From positions 496,001-560,000 of the forward strand of contig WXYP01000001.1 of assembly GCA_009901575.1 (NCBI GenBank): 64,000 nucleotides of DNA, read 5' to 3'. Made by a program: the position numbers and the translations under genes. The notes below the pieces were generated by a model. That model did not search any database, had not been told where the DNA came from, and saw nothing but the letters and a program-made list of their open reading frames with translations. This DNA is from Flavobacteriaceae bacterium R38 (lineage in GTDB: Bacteria > Bacteroidota > Bacteroidia > Flavobacteriales > Flavobacteriaceae). Below are positions 16,507 to 25,410 of the stretch, piece by piece (the stretch's first letter is position 1; every line of letters begins with the position of its first letter).

Positions 16507-17772
16507 ATGAAAAAAACGAAAGATGACCATACATTAGGGTATTTGGTAGATCATTTCCCTTCTCTTTCAGAAACCTTTATAATTAATCAAATGGTATCTG
16601 TAGCAGAAAAAGGAGTCTCTATTTGTGTTATTGCCAGAAAAATACAATCTCTAAAAAATAGTAGCCAATCAGGTTTAATTGAAAAATATCATTTACTTAG
16701 AAATACTGAAAGCTATTTACCGGAAATCCCAGTTAAAAGATTGAATAAGGTAATTCGTGCTTTTGCTTTAGTTTTAAAGTTCCCCTTTTTAATAAATGTG
16801 CTTTTAAAGACACTTAATTCTAAAAAATATGGAGCAAAAGGCAGTTCGTTAAAATTGTGGTTTCAGGCTGTACACTTCTATCAATATAAAAATATTGTTT
16901 TTTTTCATGCACATTTTGGTATTAACGGGATACACATTGCTAACATGCAAGAGTTGGGTATTACCAAAGCTAAGTTTGGAGTAACGTTTCATGGTTATGA
17001 TGCACATCCTAGCCAGTACTATGACCTGGAAAAATTAAAAGAAGATTATAGAAGAATGTTTCGAAGGGCAGTTTTTATTTGCGTGAACACAAACTATTTG
17101 AAACAAAGAGTACTTGAATTAGGATGCCCGGAAAATAAGATTTATACTATCCCAATGGGAATAGATGTCGATTTTTTTAGTTATAAAGAACGCGTTGAAA
17201 AAGAAACAGTAAAATTAATTTCGGTAGGTAGATTGATACCATTAAAAGGATATAAATATGCTATAAAAGCAGTTAAAAAACTGATTGATAGAGGGTATAA
17301 AGTTCAATATACCATAGTTGGTGAAGGACCGGATTTTGATTCGTTAGAAAAATTAGTGACTCATTTACATTTAGAAAATGTAGTTACTTTTACTAAAAGC
17401 AAAAATCAAAAAGAAATCCTGGCTTTACTTCATGAAAGTGATGTTTTTTTAATGCCTTCGGTAACAGATATTGATGAGAGAGCAGAAGCGCAAGGGGTCG
17501 TCACAATAGAAGCCCAGGCTACAGGTTTACCGGTGGTGGCTTTTTCATCAGGTGGCGTTCCTGATACCATTGATGACCATAAAACGGGATTTTTAGTACC
17601 GGAAAAAGATTCTTCTCAGATGGCAGAAAAAATAGTATTCTTTATTGTTAATTTTGAAGAACGTAAAATCTTTGGAAGAAGAAGCAGAGCATTTATTCAA
17701 GAGAATTTTGACCAAAGAAAATTAGGAGAAAAAATGATTAAACTATATAAAAAGTTTTATGAGTTCACTTAA
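16507..17772 (+). CDS. GT4 glycosyltransferase (WcaL/AmsK-like)
   Basis: A 421-residue GT-B glycosyltransferase. The N-terminal half has FPSLSETFIINQM and FHAHFGINGIH, typical of the colanic-acid WcaL group. The C-half has ISVGRLIPLKGYKYAI, VGEGPDF and the GT4 nucleotide-binding motif in which two glutamates are seven residues apart (EAQGVVTIE). It should add a sugar, often galactose or mannose in this group, to the lipid-linked intermediate at the cytoplasmic face. It overlaps the following methyltransferase gene by 14 nt. Confidence 0.9.
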   Translation: MKKTKDDHTLGYLVDHFPSLSETFIINQMVSVAEKGVSICVIARKIQSLKNSSQSGLIEKYHLLRNTESYLPEIPVKRLNKVIRAFALVLKFPFLINVLLKTLNSKKYGAKGSSLKLWFQAVHFYQYKNIVFFHAHFGINGIHIANMQELGITKAKFGVTFHGYDAHPSQYYDLEKLKEDYRRMFRRAVFICVNTNYLKQRVLELGCPENKIYTIPMGIDVDFFSYKERVEKETVKLISVGRLIPLKGYKYAIKAVKKLIDRGYKVQYTIVGEGPDFDSLEKLVTHLHLENVVTFTKSKNQKEILALLHESDVFLMPSVTDIDERAEAQGVVTIEAQATGLPVVAFSSGGVPDTIDDHKTGFLVPEKDSSQMAEKIVFFIVNFEERKIFGRRSRAFIQENFDQRKLGEKMIKLYKKFYEFT

Positions 17773-18460
17773 AAAATATTTAAAGAAAACTTGGTTAGGA
17801 AAGCATATAAAGAAAACAATATATAAAAAATTAAAAAAAGAGAAGCCTTTTCCTGGATCAGCAAAATATTGGGAAGAAAGATATTTGTCTGATAGGGATT
17901 CCGGACCGGGAAGTTATGGTCGGTTAGCTAATTTTAAAGCAGAAATTTTAAACTCTTTTGTACAAGACAATGCAGTAAAAACAGTGTTAGAATTGGGCTG
18001 TGGAGATGGTCATCAATTAAGTTTAGCTACTTACCCGCATTATATTGGGTTTGATGTTTCTGAAGAGGCAATTAGATTGTGTAAAAACAAATTTAAAGAA
18101 GATTCAAATAAAGAGTTTTATCTGAGCCAGGATGAAGATAAAAAAAATAGTCAGGCAGAATTAGCATTGTCTCTCGATGTAATTTATCATTTAATTGAAG
18201 ATCATGTTTTTGAAGGTTATATGCAGCGATTGTGTGATTCGGCATCAAAATATATAATCATTTATGCCAGTAATTACGATGATGATAGTATTGATGCACA
18301 TGTAAAATGCAGAAAATTTACAAATTGGATGGGGGCTCATGTTCCTGAAAAATGGAAACTGAAAGAGTGTATTAAAAATCGTTACCCGTATGATGGGGCT
18401 GATCCGAAAAATACCTCAATGTCAGATTTTTATATTTATAAATCAGCAACATCATTTTAG
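17759..18460 (+). CDS. Class I SAM-dependent methyltransferase
   Basis: A 233-residue protein with a very basic N-terminal 30 residues (KKYLKKTWLGKHIKKT), possibly membrane-associating, then YWEERYLS, motif I VLELGCGDGHQLS near residue 81, and YIGFDVSEEAIRLCK. LALSLDVIYHLIEDHVFEGY is motif II/III. The layout is that of Methyltransf_11/25-type small-molecule methyltransferases. It overlaps the preceding GT4 gene by 14 nt and ends directly at the next gene's ATG, which indicates cotranslation. The substrate is probably a sugar of this glycan, inferred only from context. Confidence 0.82.
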   Translation: MSSLKKYLKKTWLGKHIKKTIYKKLKKEKPFPGSAKYWEERYLSDRDSGPGSYGRLANFKAEILNSFVQDNAVKTVLELGCGDGHQLSLATYPHYIGFDVSEEAIRLCKNKFKEDSNKEFYLSQDEDKKNSQAELALSLDVIYHLIEDHVFEGYMQRLCDSASKYIIIYASNYDDDSIDAHVKCRKFTNWMGAHVPEKWKLKECIKNRYPYDGADPKNTSMSDFYIYKSATSF

Positions 18461-19429
18461 ATGAAAGACCTGGTATCCATAATCATTCCCTCATATAATC
18501 GTGGTCATCTTATTCATGAGACTTTAGAAAGTTTACTAGAACAAGATTATACCTATTGGGAGTGTATTATCGTAGACGATGCGTCTACAGATAATACTGA
18601 GGAAGTGGTCAGGTTGTATCAAGAAAAAGATAATAGAATAAAATTCTTTAAGCGCCCGAAAAACCGCCCTAAAGGAGCTAATGCATGTAGAAATTATGGA
18701 TTTGAAAAAAGTAATGGGGCATATATCAACTGGTTTGATAGTGATGATTTAATGCTTCCTGATTTTATTAGTAGCAGGTTAGAAATTTTAATGCATAAAC
18801 AAGAATTACATGCAGTTATAGGTTATGCAATTTATTTTAATGAAGACGGTACAGAAGAGGTGATAAAACCTGAAAATTTAAGTTCAGAAAATGCATTATA
18901 CCGTTTTGTGGTAAGTCAGCTTTTTTTTCCAACCAATGGCCCATTATGGCGAAAAGAATTTTTAGAAAATAAACCGCTTTTTGATGAATCGTTTCAAAAA
19001 GTTCAAGATATAGAGTTTCACTTTAGGATGTTACTGAATGAATTGCATTTTGAATTTTATCAAAAAAAGGCACTTTATAAAATGCGAAGAGCAGGTAATC
19101 GTATTTCTAATAAGGATACGTTATCTCTTGAAAAGTTACAAAATGTGTTAGATTATCACTATTCAACATTTAGAAATAGGGAGGCAATTCATCTCGATAT
19201 AAAAGATGCTTATATAGATGCTACTTCAAAAAAAGTACTTGGAGGGTTTTATGAATTAATGTCTTTTAAAAATACGTTAAAACAACGTATCTCATTATTT
19301 AAAAAGAACAGACCAAAATTAAAAGAAGTTATCGCAAACTATTCACTAATACAGAAAATACAGTTAAATTTAGTACTGATATTAGTGGTATTATTTAAAA
19401 AAGGATTTAAATATTTTGTAAATGCCTGA
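18461..19429 (+). CDS. GT2 glycosyltransferase
   Basis: A 322-residue GT-A glycosyltransferase. LVSIIIPSYNRGHLI and CIIVDDASTDNT form the donor site, and INWFDSDDLMLPDF near residue 90 carries the DxDD metal motif. RPKGANACRNYGFE is a typical GT2 segment. The C-terminal 60 residues are basic with one hydrophobic stretch (LNLVLILVVLF) that may touch the membrane. The gene starts at the base after the previous stop codon and overlaps the next by 8 nt. The donor sugar is unknown. Confidence 0.88.
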   Translation: MKDLVSIIIPSYNRGHLIHETLESLLEQDYTYWECIIVDDASTDNTEEVVRLYQEKDNRIKFFKRPKNRPKGANACRNYGFEKSNGAYINWFDSDDLMLPDFISSRLEILMHKQELHAVIGYAIYFNEDGTEEVIKPENLSSENALYRFVVSQLFFPTNGPLWRKEFLENKPLFDESFQKVQDIEFHFRMLLNELHFEFYQKKALYKMRRAGNRISNKDTLSLEKLQNVLDYHYSTFRNREAIHLDIKDAYIDATSKKVLGGFYELMSFKNTLKQRISLFKKNRPKLKEVIANYSLIQKIQLNLVLILVVLFKKGFKYFVNA

Positions 19430-20528
19430 AACTGTTTTGTTATCACAATACCCGCTTCCTTATCACAAATTAGGTAGTTGGACAACCCTTTATATGAATT
19501 ATTTAAACACAGATCATCAAATAGATCATATAATATGTGAAAAGCCGATAAAATCTCCTTTGTTTAAAAATGTAAATTATGTTACATTCAGGAAATCTTT
19601 TAAATTTAAAGTAATACAAAAAATTACTAAAAATACTCAGTATCAGTATATTAAAAAATTGAAGAAACTTATTAAACCCGGTAATAAATATGTGATTCAA
19701 ATAGTTGATAATTTTAAAATTGTCCCTCAAATAGAAGAGTTAATAACAGCTTATTATCAACGTTCAGATTTTTATATTCAGTTTTTTTATCATAGTTATC
19801 CGCCTTTTCTGAGCAAGGAAAAAGGAATTTCTTTTTTTAAGTTTGTTAATGAGATAGTGCTTTTAACCAAAAGTTCAGCAACGATTCATGAAGACTATTA
19901 CAAAATAAAACCGCACAATTTTTCAATTTTATATAATGGAATTGACAGTCGAAAATTCTTTTCAATTTCTGAAAAAGAGAAAATAATAAGAAAGAATGAA
20001 ATGGGATATAGTGGTAAGAAGATTTTTCTTTGGGTGTCTCAGGATAAACCTAAGAAAGGCTTAGATCTCCTTTTAAAAGTTTGGAAAACTATTTCTGAAA
20101 AATATCCTGATATCTTACTACTGGTAGCAGGGTCTACTAGAGTCATAGAAAGTAATTCGATTCAAATTCTAGGTAAAGTGCCTAATGATATGATGCCGCA
20201 ATATTACCAGATGGCCGATTATTATGTATTTCCTACTCTTTGTGAAGAAGGTTTTCCTATGAGTCTTTCTGAAGCTGTAAAGTGCGGGTGTCATTGTATA
20301 GCATCATCAATAGGTGGAGTGCCTGAAGTTCTTAATTACGGAACATACGGAAAGCTTGTTACAGAACCTTTTTCTGAAATGGCTTGGACAGAAGCCATTG
20401 AAGAAGCGTTGAAATATAAGAAAAATCCATATCTTATCCCTGAAGATATTTATAGTATCAATCAATGGGTAGACGGGATGAATACACTAATTAATAATGC
20501 AAAAATAAAACTTCAAAGAAGTAGTTAA
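19422..20528 (+). CDS. GT4 glycosyltransferase
   Basis: A 368-residue GT-B protein. The N-half is divergent (VLLSQYPLPYHKLGSW), while the C-half is clear GT4: YNGIDSRKFF, FLWVSQDKPKKGLDLL, LLVAGSTR and CEEGFPMSLSEAVKCGC, with the paired glutamates seven residues apart. The final part IGGVPEVL is the usual acceptor-side loop. Overlaps the preceding GT2 gene by 8 nt and is 1 nt from the following gene. The acceptor and donor cannot be stated. Confidence 0.87.
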   Translation: MPETVLLSQYPLPYHKLGSWTTLYMNYLNTDHQIDHIICEKPIKSPLFKNVNYVTFRKSFKFKVIQKITKNTQYQYIKKLKKLIKPGNKYVIQIVDNFKIVPQIEELITAYYQRSDFYIQFFYHSYPPFLSKEKGISFFKFVNEIVLLTKSSATIHEDYYKIKPHNFSILYNGIDSRKFFSISEKEKIIRKNEMGYSGKKIFLWVSQDKPKKGLDLLLKVWKTISEKYPDILLLVAGSTRVIESNSIQILGKVPNDMMPQYYQMADYYVFPTLCEEGFPMSLSEAVKCGCHCIASSIGGVPEVLNYGTYGKLVTEPFSEMAWTEAIEEALKYKKNPYLIPEDIYSINQWVDGMNTLINNAKIKLQRSS

Positions 20529-20529
20529 A

Positions 20530-21180
20530 ATGAAGTCGTATAATATAGCTGTAGAAGCATACAAAAAATTTTCTGGAGTAGAAGGAAATCAGCATATAGC
20601 TTCAGAATATGCCTTAAAAATTATTTTAAATTTAATCAGTAAGTTTAAGGTAAATTCAGTTTTAGAGTTGGGTACAGGTATAGGAACTATTCCATATACC
20701 GTTTTGGAGTATGCCAAAGAAAAGAGAGAGAGAATCGCATATACTTGTACAGAAGCAAATGAGTTTTGTTTGTCTCAGCTAGAAGGGAACCTGGGAGCAT
20801 ATTATGAGAAAATTGAACTCAAGAATAATTTGACAGTATTACAAGACAATACCTTTTTTGATTTAATTATTGTTGATAGTTCTGACGAAAACTTAGAGGC
20901 TATCAAAAAATTTTGTAAGCCGCATAGTATTATTTTTGTGGAAGGTTATCGAATGAGCCAAGTAAATATCATAAGAAAAATATTTCCTAAAGTTAAACAT
21001 GTTACACTCATCAGTACTAATAAAGAACCGGATTATGGGCCAAAACCTAAAGAAAAATGGTCTGGAGGTGGTCAGGTTTTATTCATTAACCCAACCTTTA
21101 AACAATTACTCTTTTGGATCAATCATAAATTTTACACGTCTTTTAAGTATAAAGTAATTAGAAAACTTAAAGAACTATAA
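20530..21180 (+). CDS. Methyltransferase-like protein, unassigned
   Basis: A 216-residue protein. SVLELGTGIGTIPYTVLEYA near residue 40 is a class I methyltransferase motif I, YTCTEANEFCLSQL supplies the acidic residue, and FFDLIIVDSSDENLEAI near residue 113 resembles the Asp-containing strand 4. The C-terminal part (KPKEKWSGGGQVLFINP) is not one I recognise, and the extreme end is basic. It lies just before the nonulosonic acid genes, 1 nt after a GT4 gene. It may methylate the glycan, or be a non-catalytic relative. Confidence 0.6.
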   Translation: MKSYNIAVEAYKKFSGVEGNQHIASEYALKIILNLISKFKVNSVLELGTGIGTIPYTVLEYAKEKRERIAYTCTEANEFCLSQLEGNLGAYYEKIELKNNLTVLQDNTFFDLIIVDSSDENLEAIKKFCKPHSIIFVEGYRMSQVNIIRKIFPKVKHVTLISTNKEPDYGPKPKEKWSGGGQVLFINPTFKQLLFWINHKFYTSFKYKVIRKLKEL

Positions 21181-21190
21181 TAACAAATAC

Positions 21191-22186
21191 ATGTATATCA
21201 TAGCAGAAATAGGGCAAGCGCATGAAGGAAGCTTAGGGATGGTACATGCATACATAGATGCAGTAGCAAAAACCGGGGCTAATGCTATAAAATTTCAGAC
21301 ACATATAGCAGAAGCAGAAAGCAGTGTACATGAACCTTTTAGAGTTAAATTTAGCAAACAAGATAAAACCAGGTTCGATTATTGGAAACGTATGGAGTTT
21401 ACTCCAGAGCAATGGATTGAAATAGGGAAACATTGTAAAGAAGTCGGATTGACATTTATTAGTAGTCCTTTTAGTAACCAGGCTGTAGACGTTCTTGAGG
21501 CTGCTGAGGTAGAAATTTATAAGATAGGTAGTGGTGAAGTATCCAATTTCTTATTGTTGAGAAAAATTATTGAGACTGAGAAAAAGATCATTATTTCCAG
21601 TGGAATGAGTTCCTGGGAAGAGCTTGATAAAACGGTCTCTTTTCTGGAAAAACACAATGCTGACTATTCTATTTTACAATGCACTACCAGCTATCCTACA
21701 AGACCTGAAGAATACGGATTAAATGTGATTAATGAACTTAAAGAACGATATAATGTTCCTATCGGTTTTTCAGATCATTCAGCCAGTATAGCTACAGGGA
21801 TTGCTGCAGTAGCACTTGGAGCAGAAATACTGGAGTTTCACGTGGTTTTTAATAAAGAGATGTTCGGGCCAGATGTTTCTTCTTCACTAACTATGGAAGA
21901 AACCAAAATGTTGATTTCAGGAGTTACATCTGTAAAAGAAGCATTGATGCATCCGATTGATAAGGGAGATAATTCACAATTTAATGAGCTTAAAAATATA
22001 TTTGAAAAATCATTGTCAGTTAATAAAAATGTGTCTAAAGGTCATATAATCACATTTTCAGATCTCGAAGCAAAAAAACCAAAAGGAATGGGGATTTCAG
22101 CTTCAGAATTTGAGACTGTAATTGGCAAAACAATGAAAACTGATTTAAAACAATGGGATTTTTTAAATGAAAAGGACCTAGAATAA
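21191..22186 (+). CDS. neuB: Nonulosonic acid synthase (NeuB/LegI family)
   Basis: Condenses a 6-carbon N-acyl-mannosamine-type sugar with phosphoenolpyruvate to give a nine-carbon sialic, legionaminic or similar acid. The TIM-barrel domain has IIAEIGQAHEGSLG, AIKFQTHIAEAES, ISSPFSNQAVD, KIGSGEVSN, SSGMSSWEEL, CTTSYPTRPEEYGL and GFSDHSASI. The last 60 residues (SLSVNKNVSKGHIIT, GMGISASEFETVIG) are the antifreeze-like SAF domain. The length of 331 residues is normal. The AHEGSLG form is the SpsE-like branch, so the exact product (Neu5Ac, Leg5Ac7Ac or another) cannot be settled by eye. It begins the block neuB-neuC-neuA with gaps of 2 and 0 nt. Confidence 0.92.
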   Translation: MYIIAEIGQAHEGSLGMVHAYIDAVAKTGANAIKFQTHIAEAESSVHEPFRVKFSKQDKTRFDYWKRMEFTPEQWIEIGKHCKEVGLTFISSPFSNQAVDVLEAAEVEIYKIGSGEVSNFLLLRKIIETEKKIIISSGMSSWEELDKTVSFLEKHNADYSILQCTTSYPTRPEEYGLNVINELKERYNVPIGFSDHSASIATGIAAVALGAEILEFHVVFNKEMFGPDVSSSLTMEETKMLISGVTSVKEALMHPIDKGDNSQFNELKNIFEKSLSVNKNVSKGHIITFSDLEAKKPKGMGISASEFETVIGKTMKTDLKQWDFLNEKDLE

Positions 22187-22188
22187 TT

Positions 22189-23349
22189 ATGGCGCAAATA
22201 CGAAAAATATGTGCAGTCATTACTGCAAGACCATCATACAGTAGGGTAAAAACTGCCCTGCAAGCTATTAAAAATCACCCTGGTTTGAAACTGCAATTAG
22301 TGGTTGCAGGTTCGGCTTTATTAGACCGATACGGTAATGCAATTAATTTTATTGAGAAAGATGGTTTTAAAATTGACGAAAAGGTTTTCATGGTTTTAGA
22401 AGGTGAGAATAAAACAGCTATGGCAAAAACTACCGGATTGGGAGTAATGGAATTGGCCAATGTTTTTTATAATCTACAACCAGATGCCGTACTAACTATA
22501 GCAGATAGATTTGAAACAATAGCGACTTCTATAGCAGCATCTTACCAAAATATACCATTAATTCATCTTCAAGGCGGAGAAGTAACCGGAAATATTGATG
22601 AAAAAGTCAGGCATGCGAATACTAAATTGGCAGACATTCATTTTGTAACTTCTAAAGATGCAAAAGAACGGGTAATTAAAATGGGAGAAGATGAAAATTA
22701 TGTGTTTAATACAGGATGCCCTTCTATAGACTTGGCAGCAGAAGCATTAAAAGAACCGTCATTAGATTTTAATCCTGTAGAACGTTATGGAGGAGTAGGT
22801 GGAGATATCTCTGCTGACGAGGATTATCTTGTTGTAATGCAGCACCCGGTAACTACAGAATATCATGAAGCCAGACAAAATGTTATAAAGACATTAAAAG
22901 TTATTCATTCGCTTAATATGCCAACATATTGGTTTTGGCCAAATATAGACGCAGGAGCTGACGGGACTTCTAATGGAATTCGCTCTTACAGGGAAAAATA
23001 TAACCCGACGAATATCCGTTTTTTTAAAAATATGGAACCTTCAGATTTCCTTAAATTATTGATCAATAGTAAATGCTTAATTGGAAATAGTAGTGTGGGA
23101 ATTAGAGAATGTTCTTTTTTAGGTATCCCGGTTGTAAACATTGGTACACGTCAAAACAAGAGATTGAGGGGAGAAAATGTCATAGACGTTTCATATGAAG
23201 AAATTGAAATACAGAATGCGATAGAGAAGCAATTGAATGTTGCTAAGTTTCCTAAAAATAATATTTACGGAGATGGAAATAGCGGAGAAAGAATTGCAGA
23301 AATATTAACTTCTATAAATTTAAGGTTCCATAAAACTATTACGTATTAA
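22189..23349 (+). CDS. neuC: UDP-N-acetylglucosamine 2-epimerase, hydrolysing (NeuC/LegG family)
   Basis: Releases UDP while inverting C2, giving ManNAc from UDP-GlcNAc (NeuC) or the 2,4-diacetamido-6-deoxymannose from the UDP-diacetamido sugar (LegG). The 386-residue GT-B-like protein has VITARPSYSRVKTA, TIADRFETIATSIAA, HLQGGEVTGNIDEKVRHA with the conserved Glu and His, MQHPVTTEY, and the C-terminal signature IGNSSVGIRECSFLGIPVVNIGTRQ. All these are diagnostic for the hydrolysing subgroup. The presence of LegB in the locus favours LegG; absence of an aminotransferase favours NeuC. It overlaps nothing and is 2 nt after neuB. Confidence 0.92.
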   Translation: MAQIRKICAVITARPSYSRVKTALQAIKNHPGLKLQLVVAGSALLDRYGNAINFIEKDGFKIDEKVFMVLEGENKTAMAKTTGLGVMELANVFYNLQPDAVLTIADRFETIATSIAASYQNIPLIHLQGGEVTGNIDEKVRHANTKLADIHFVTSKDAKERVIKMGEDENYVFNTGCPSIDLAAEALKEPSLDFNPVERYGGVGGDISADEDYLVVMQHPVTTEYHEARQNVIKTLKVIHSLNMPTYWFWPNIDAGADGTSNGIRSYREKYNPTNIRFFKNMEPSDFLKLLINSKCLIGNSSVGIRECSFLGIPVVNIGTRQNKRLRGENVIDVSYEEIEIQNAIEKQLNVAKFPKNNIYGDGNSGERIAEILTSINLRFHKTITY

Positions 23350-24042
23350 ATGAGGATATTAGGTATCATACCAGCCAGAGGTGGAAGTAAAGGAATTCCT
23401 AATAAAAATTTAAAACTTTTAAATGATAAGCCCTTATTACAATACACGATTGAAGCTGCTAATAAAGCTAAGTATTTAGATGAGTTAATACTTTCTTCCG
23501 AAGATGAAAATATAATTTCCATTGCAAAAGAACTTGGGGTCAAAGTACCGTTTATACGTCCGCCACATTTGGCAACCGATACTGCTGGTTCTTTAGAAGT
23601 TGTCCAACATGCAATTCATTTTTATCAACAGAAAAAAGAAACTTACGATGCTATTTGCTTACTTCAGGCAACGGTTCCTTTTAGAACATCTGCAGATATT
23701 GATAGGGCTCTCGAAATGTTTATTAAAAAAAAACCTGATGCTTTGATCTCGGTTGAGAAAATTCCTCATCAGTATAACCCGCATTGGGCTTTTAAAGCAG
23801 ACAATGAAAATAATCTTGTGATTGCTACCGGAGATGAAAAAATTATTAAAAGAAGACAAGAATTACCTGAAGCCTATGTGAGAGATGGTGCTATCTATAT
23901 TACAAGGACCGAAGTAATTATGGATCAAAACTCTTTTTTGGGAAATAAAACGGCTTATATTGAACTCAATAACCCCAACAGTATTAATATTGATACTCCT
24001 GAAGATTGGGAACGTGCGGAAGAAATTATAAAAACACTTTGA
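23350..24042 (+). CDS. neuA: CMP-nonulosonic acid cytidylyltransferase (NeuA/LegF family)
   Basis: Activates the nonulosonic acid with CTP to the CMP-sugar used by transferases. The 230-residue protein has the nucleotide-binding N-terminus IIPARGGSKGIPNKNL, DELILSSEDENI, LLQATVPFRTSADID near residue 100, and YVRDGAIYITR and NIDTPEDWERAEEII near the C-terminus. The size fits the single-domain group without the extra C-terminal hydrolase. It begins on the base following the neuC stop codon and ends just before the ATG of the next gene, so the four genes 21191-25410 form a coupled block. Confidence 0.92.
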   Translation: MRILGIIPARGGSKGIPNKNLKLLNDKPLLQYTIEAANKAKYLDELILSSEDENIISIAKELGVKVPFIRPPHLATDTAGSLEVVQHAIHFYQQKKETYDAICLLQATVPFRTSADIDRALEMFIKKKPDALISVEKIPHQYNPHWAFKADNENNLVIATGDEKIIKRRQELPEAYVRDGAIYITRTEVIMDQNSFLGNKTAYIELNNPNSINIDTPEDWERAEEIIKTL

Positions 24043-25410
24043 ATGAAAAAAATATTGCTTTTAGTTCCAGATGGAGTTGGAATAAAAAATTATCTTTTTT
24101 CAGATGTATTCAAAAATGTGAACTATGAAGTTTCACTCTTGCACGATTTTGATGATAAGACATTATTAGATGTCCAACAGACAGTAAATTTTCATAAAAG
24201 CCATAAATTATCATACTACAAAGAATCTCTTAAAGAAAAATTCTTTAGAGAACTGATTCATCTTTCCAGATTAAAATATAATGCAAGGCGTGTTCATAAC
24301 AAGAGTATTTTAAAGAGCTGGAATCCAAAGAAAAAAAACTTTCAAATTGCTCTTTTTTATAAATTGATTCACCTTACTTCTTTAGTAGTGATTCATTATA
24401 AATTTATTCTCTTTCTGGAGAAATATTATCAAAAGTTATTAAAGAAAAACAAATTTTACAATTGGTCTTATAAATTTCTGGAAGAAGAGAAGCCAGACAT
24501 AATTTTTTGCACACATCAAAGAGCTTTAAAGGCCCCAACTATTTTTAATGCTGCCAAAGAATTAGATATAAAAAGCATTACTGTTATCTATTCATGGGAT
24601 AATGTACCCAAAGCCAGATTGGCTTTAAAAGCCGATTATTATTTTGTTTGGTCAAAACATATGTATGAAGAATTGATTCAATTTTACCCCGAAATCGGTG
24701 AAGATCAAATTGAAATAACAGGAACTCCGCAATTTGAATTCTATGCTAAGAACGATAATATCATAGATAAGAACCATTTTTATGATAAATATTCACTGGA
24801 TATTAATAAAAAATTAATTTGTTTTTCGGGAGACGATGTTAAGACATCCCCTTATGACCCGGATTATCTTGAAGATGTAGCAGAATCTATTATAGCTAAT
24901 AATATGGAGAACGATTATCAAATTGTATTTCGTAGGTGTCCTGTAGATATATCCGGTAGATTCGATGAAGTGGTAAAAAAATATAAAAACGTAATAAGAG
25001 AGATACCTCCTTTGTGGAATTTTAATAATGATGGCTGGACTACTGTATACCCTTTACATGACGATGTGAAATTATTAGTGAGCCTATGTTATTATTCTGA
25101 TACGGTGATTAATGTAGGGTCTACCATGGCTTTCGATTTTGGAATGTTTGAGAAGCCTTGTATATTTATAAATTATGATCAGCAAGAGGCAAAAAACTGG
25201 TCTGTAGAAACTATTTATAATTATCAGCATTTTAGAAGCATGCCAGACAAAAATGCGGTGATATGGTTAAACTCCAAAGAGGAAATCAAATCCTCTTTAT
25301 TAAAAGCAATTAGTAAAAATGGAGTCGATATTAAGAGTTGGTTTGATAAAGTAATAGAGGATCCTAATATGGCTTCCCATTTAATTAAGGAAAAACTTAA
25401 AACAATTTAA
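24043..25410 (+). CDS. Unassigned GT-B-like protein, candidate nonulosonate transferase
   Basis: A 455-residue soluble protein I cannot place in a named family. The N-terminus KKILLLVPDGVGIKNYLF resembles a Rossmann start. The middle part DIIFCTHQRALKAPTIFNAA, VIYSWDNVPKARLALKADYY and IEITGTPQFEFY looks like the acceptor/donor cleft of CDP-glycerol transferase or capsule GT-B enzymes. Near residue 360 VINVGSTMAFDFGMFEKPCIF resembles their nucleotide-binding end, where Ser-Thr and an acidic residue contact the nucleotide. Its place, zero bases after the CMP-sugar synthetase gene, suggests it uses the CMP-nonulosonic acid. That is inference from context; no known sialyltransferase motif set was recognised. 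Confidence 0.6.
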   Translation: MKKILLLVPDGVGIKNYLFSDVFKNVNYEVSLLHDFDDKTLLDVQQTVNFHKSHKLSYYKESLKEKFFRELIHLSRLKYNARRVHNKSILKSWNPKKKNFQIALFYKLIHLTSLVVIHYKFILFLEKYYQKLLKKNKFYNWSYKFLEEEKPDIIFCTHQRALKAPTIFNAAKELDIKSITVIYSWDNVPKARLALKADYYFVWSKHMYEELIQFYPEIGEDQIEITGTPQFEFYAKNDNIIDKNHFYDKYSLDINKKLICFSGDDVKTSPYDPDYLEDVAESIIANNMENDYQIVFRRCPVDISGRFDEVVKKYKNVIREIPPLWNFNNDGWTTVYPLHDDVKLLVSLCYYSDTVINVGSTMAFDFGMFEKPCIFINYDQQEAKNWSVETIYNYQHFRSMPDKNAVIWLNSKEEIKSSLLKAISKNGVDIKSWFDKVIEDPNMASHLIKEKLKTI

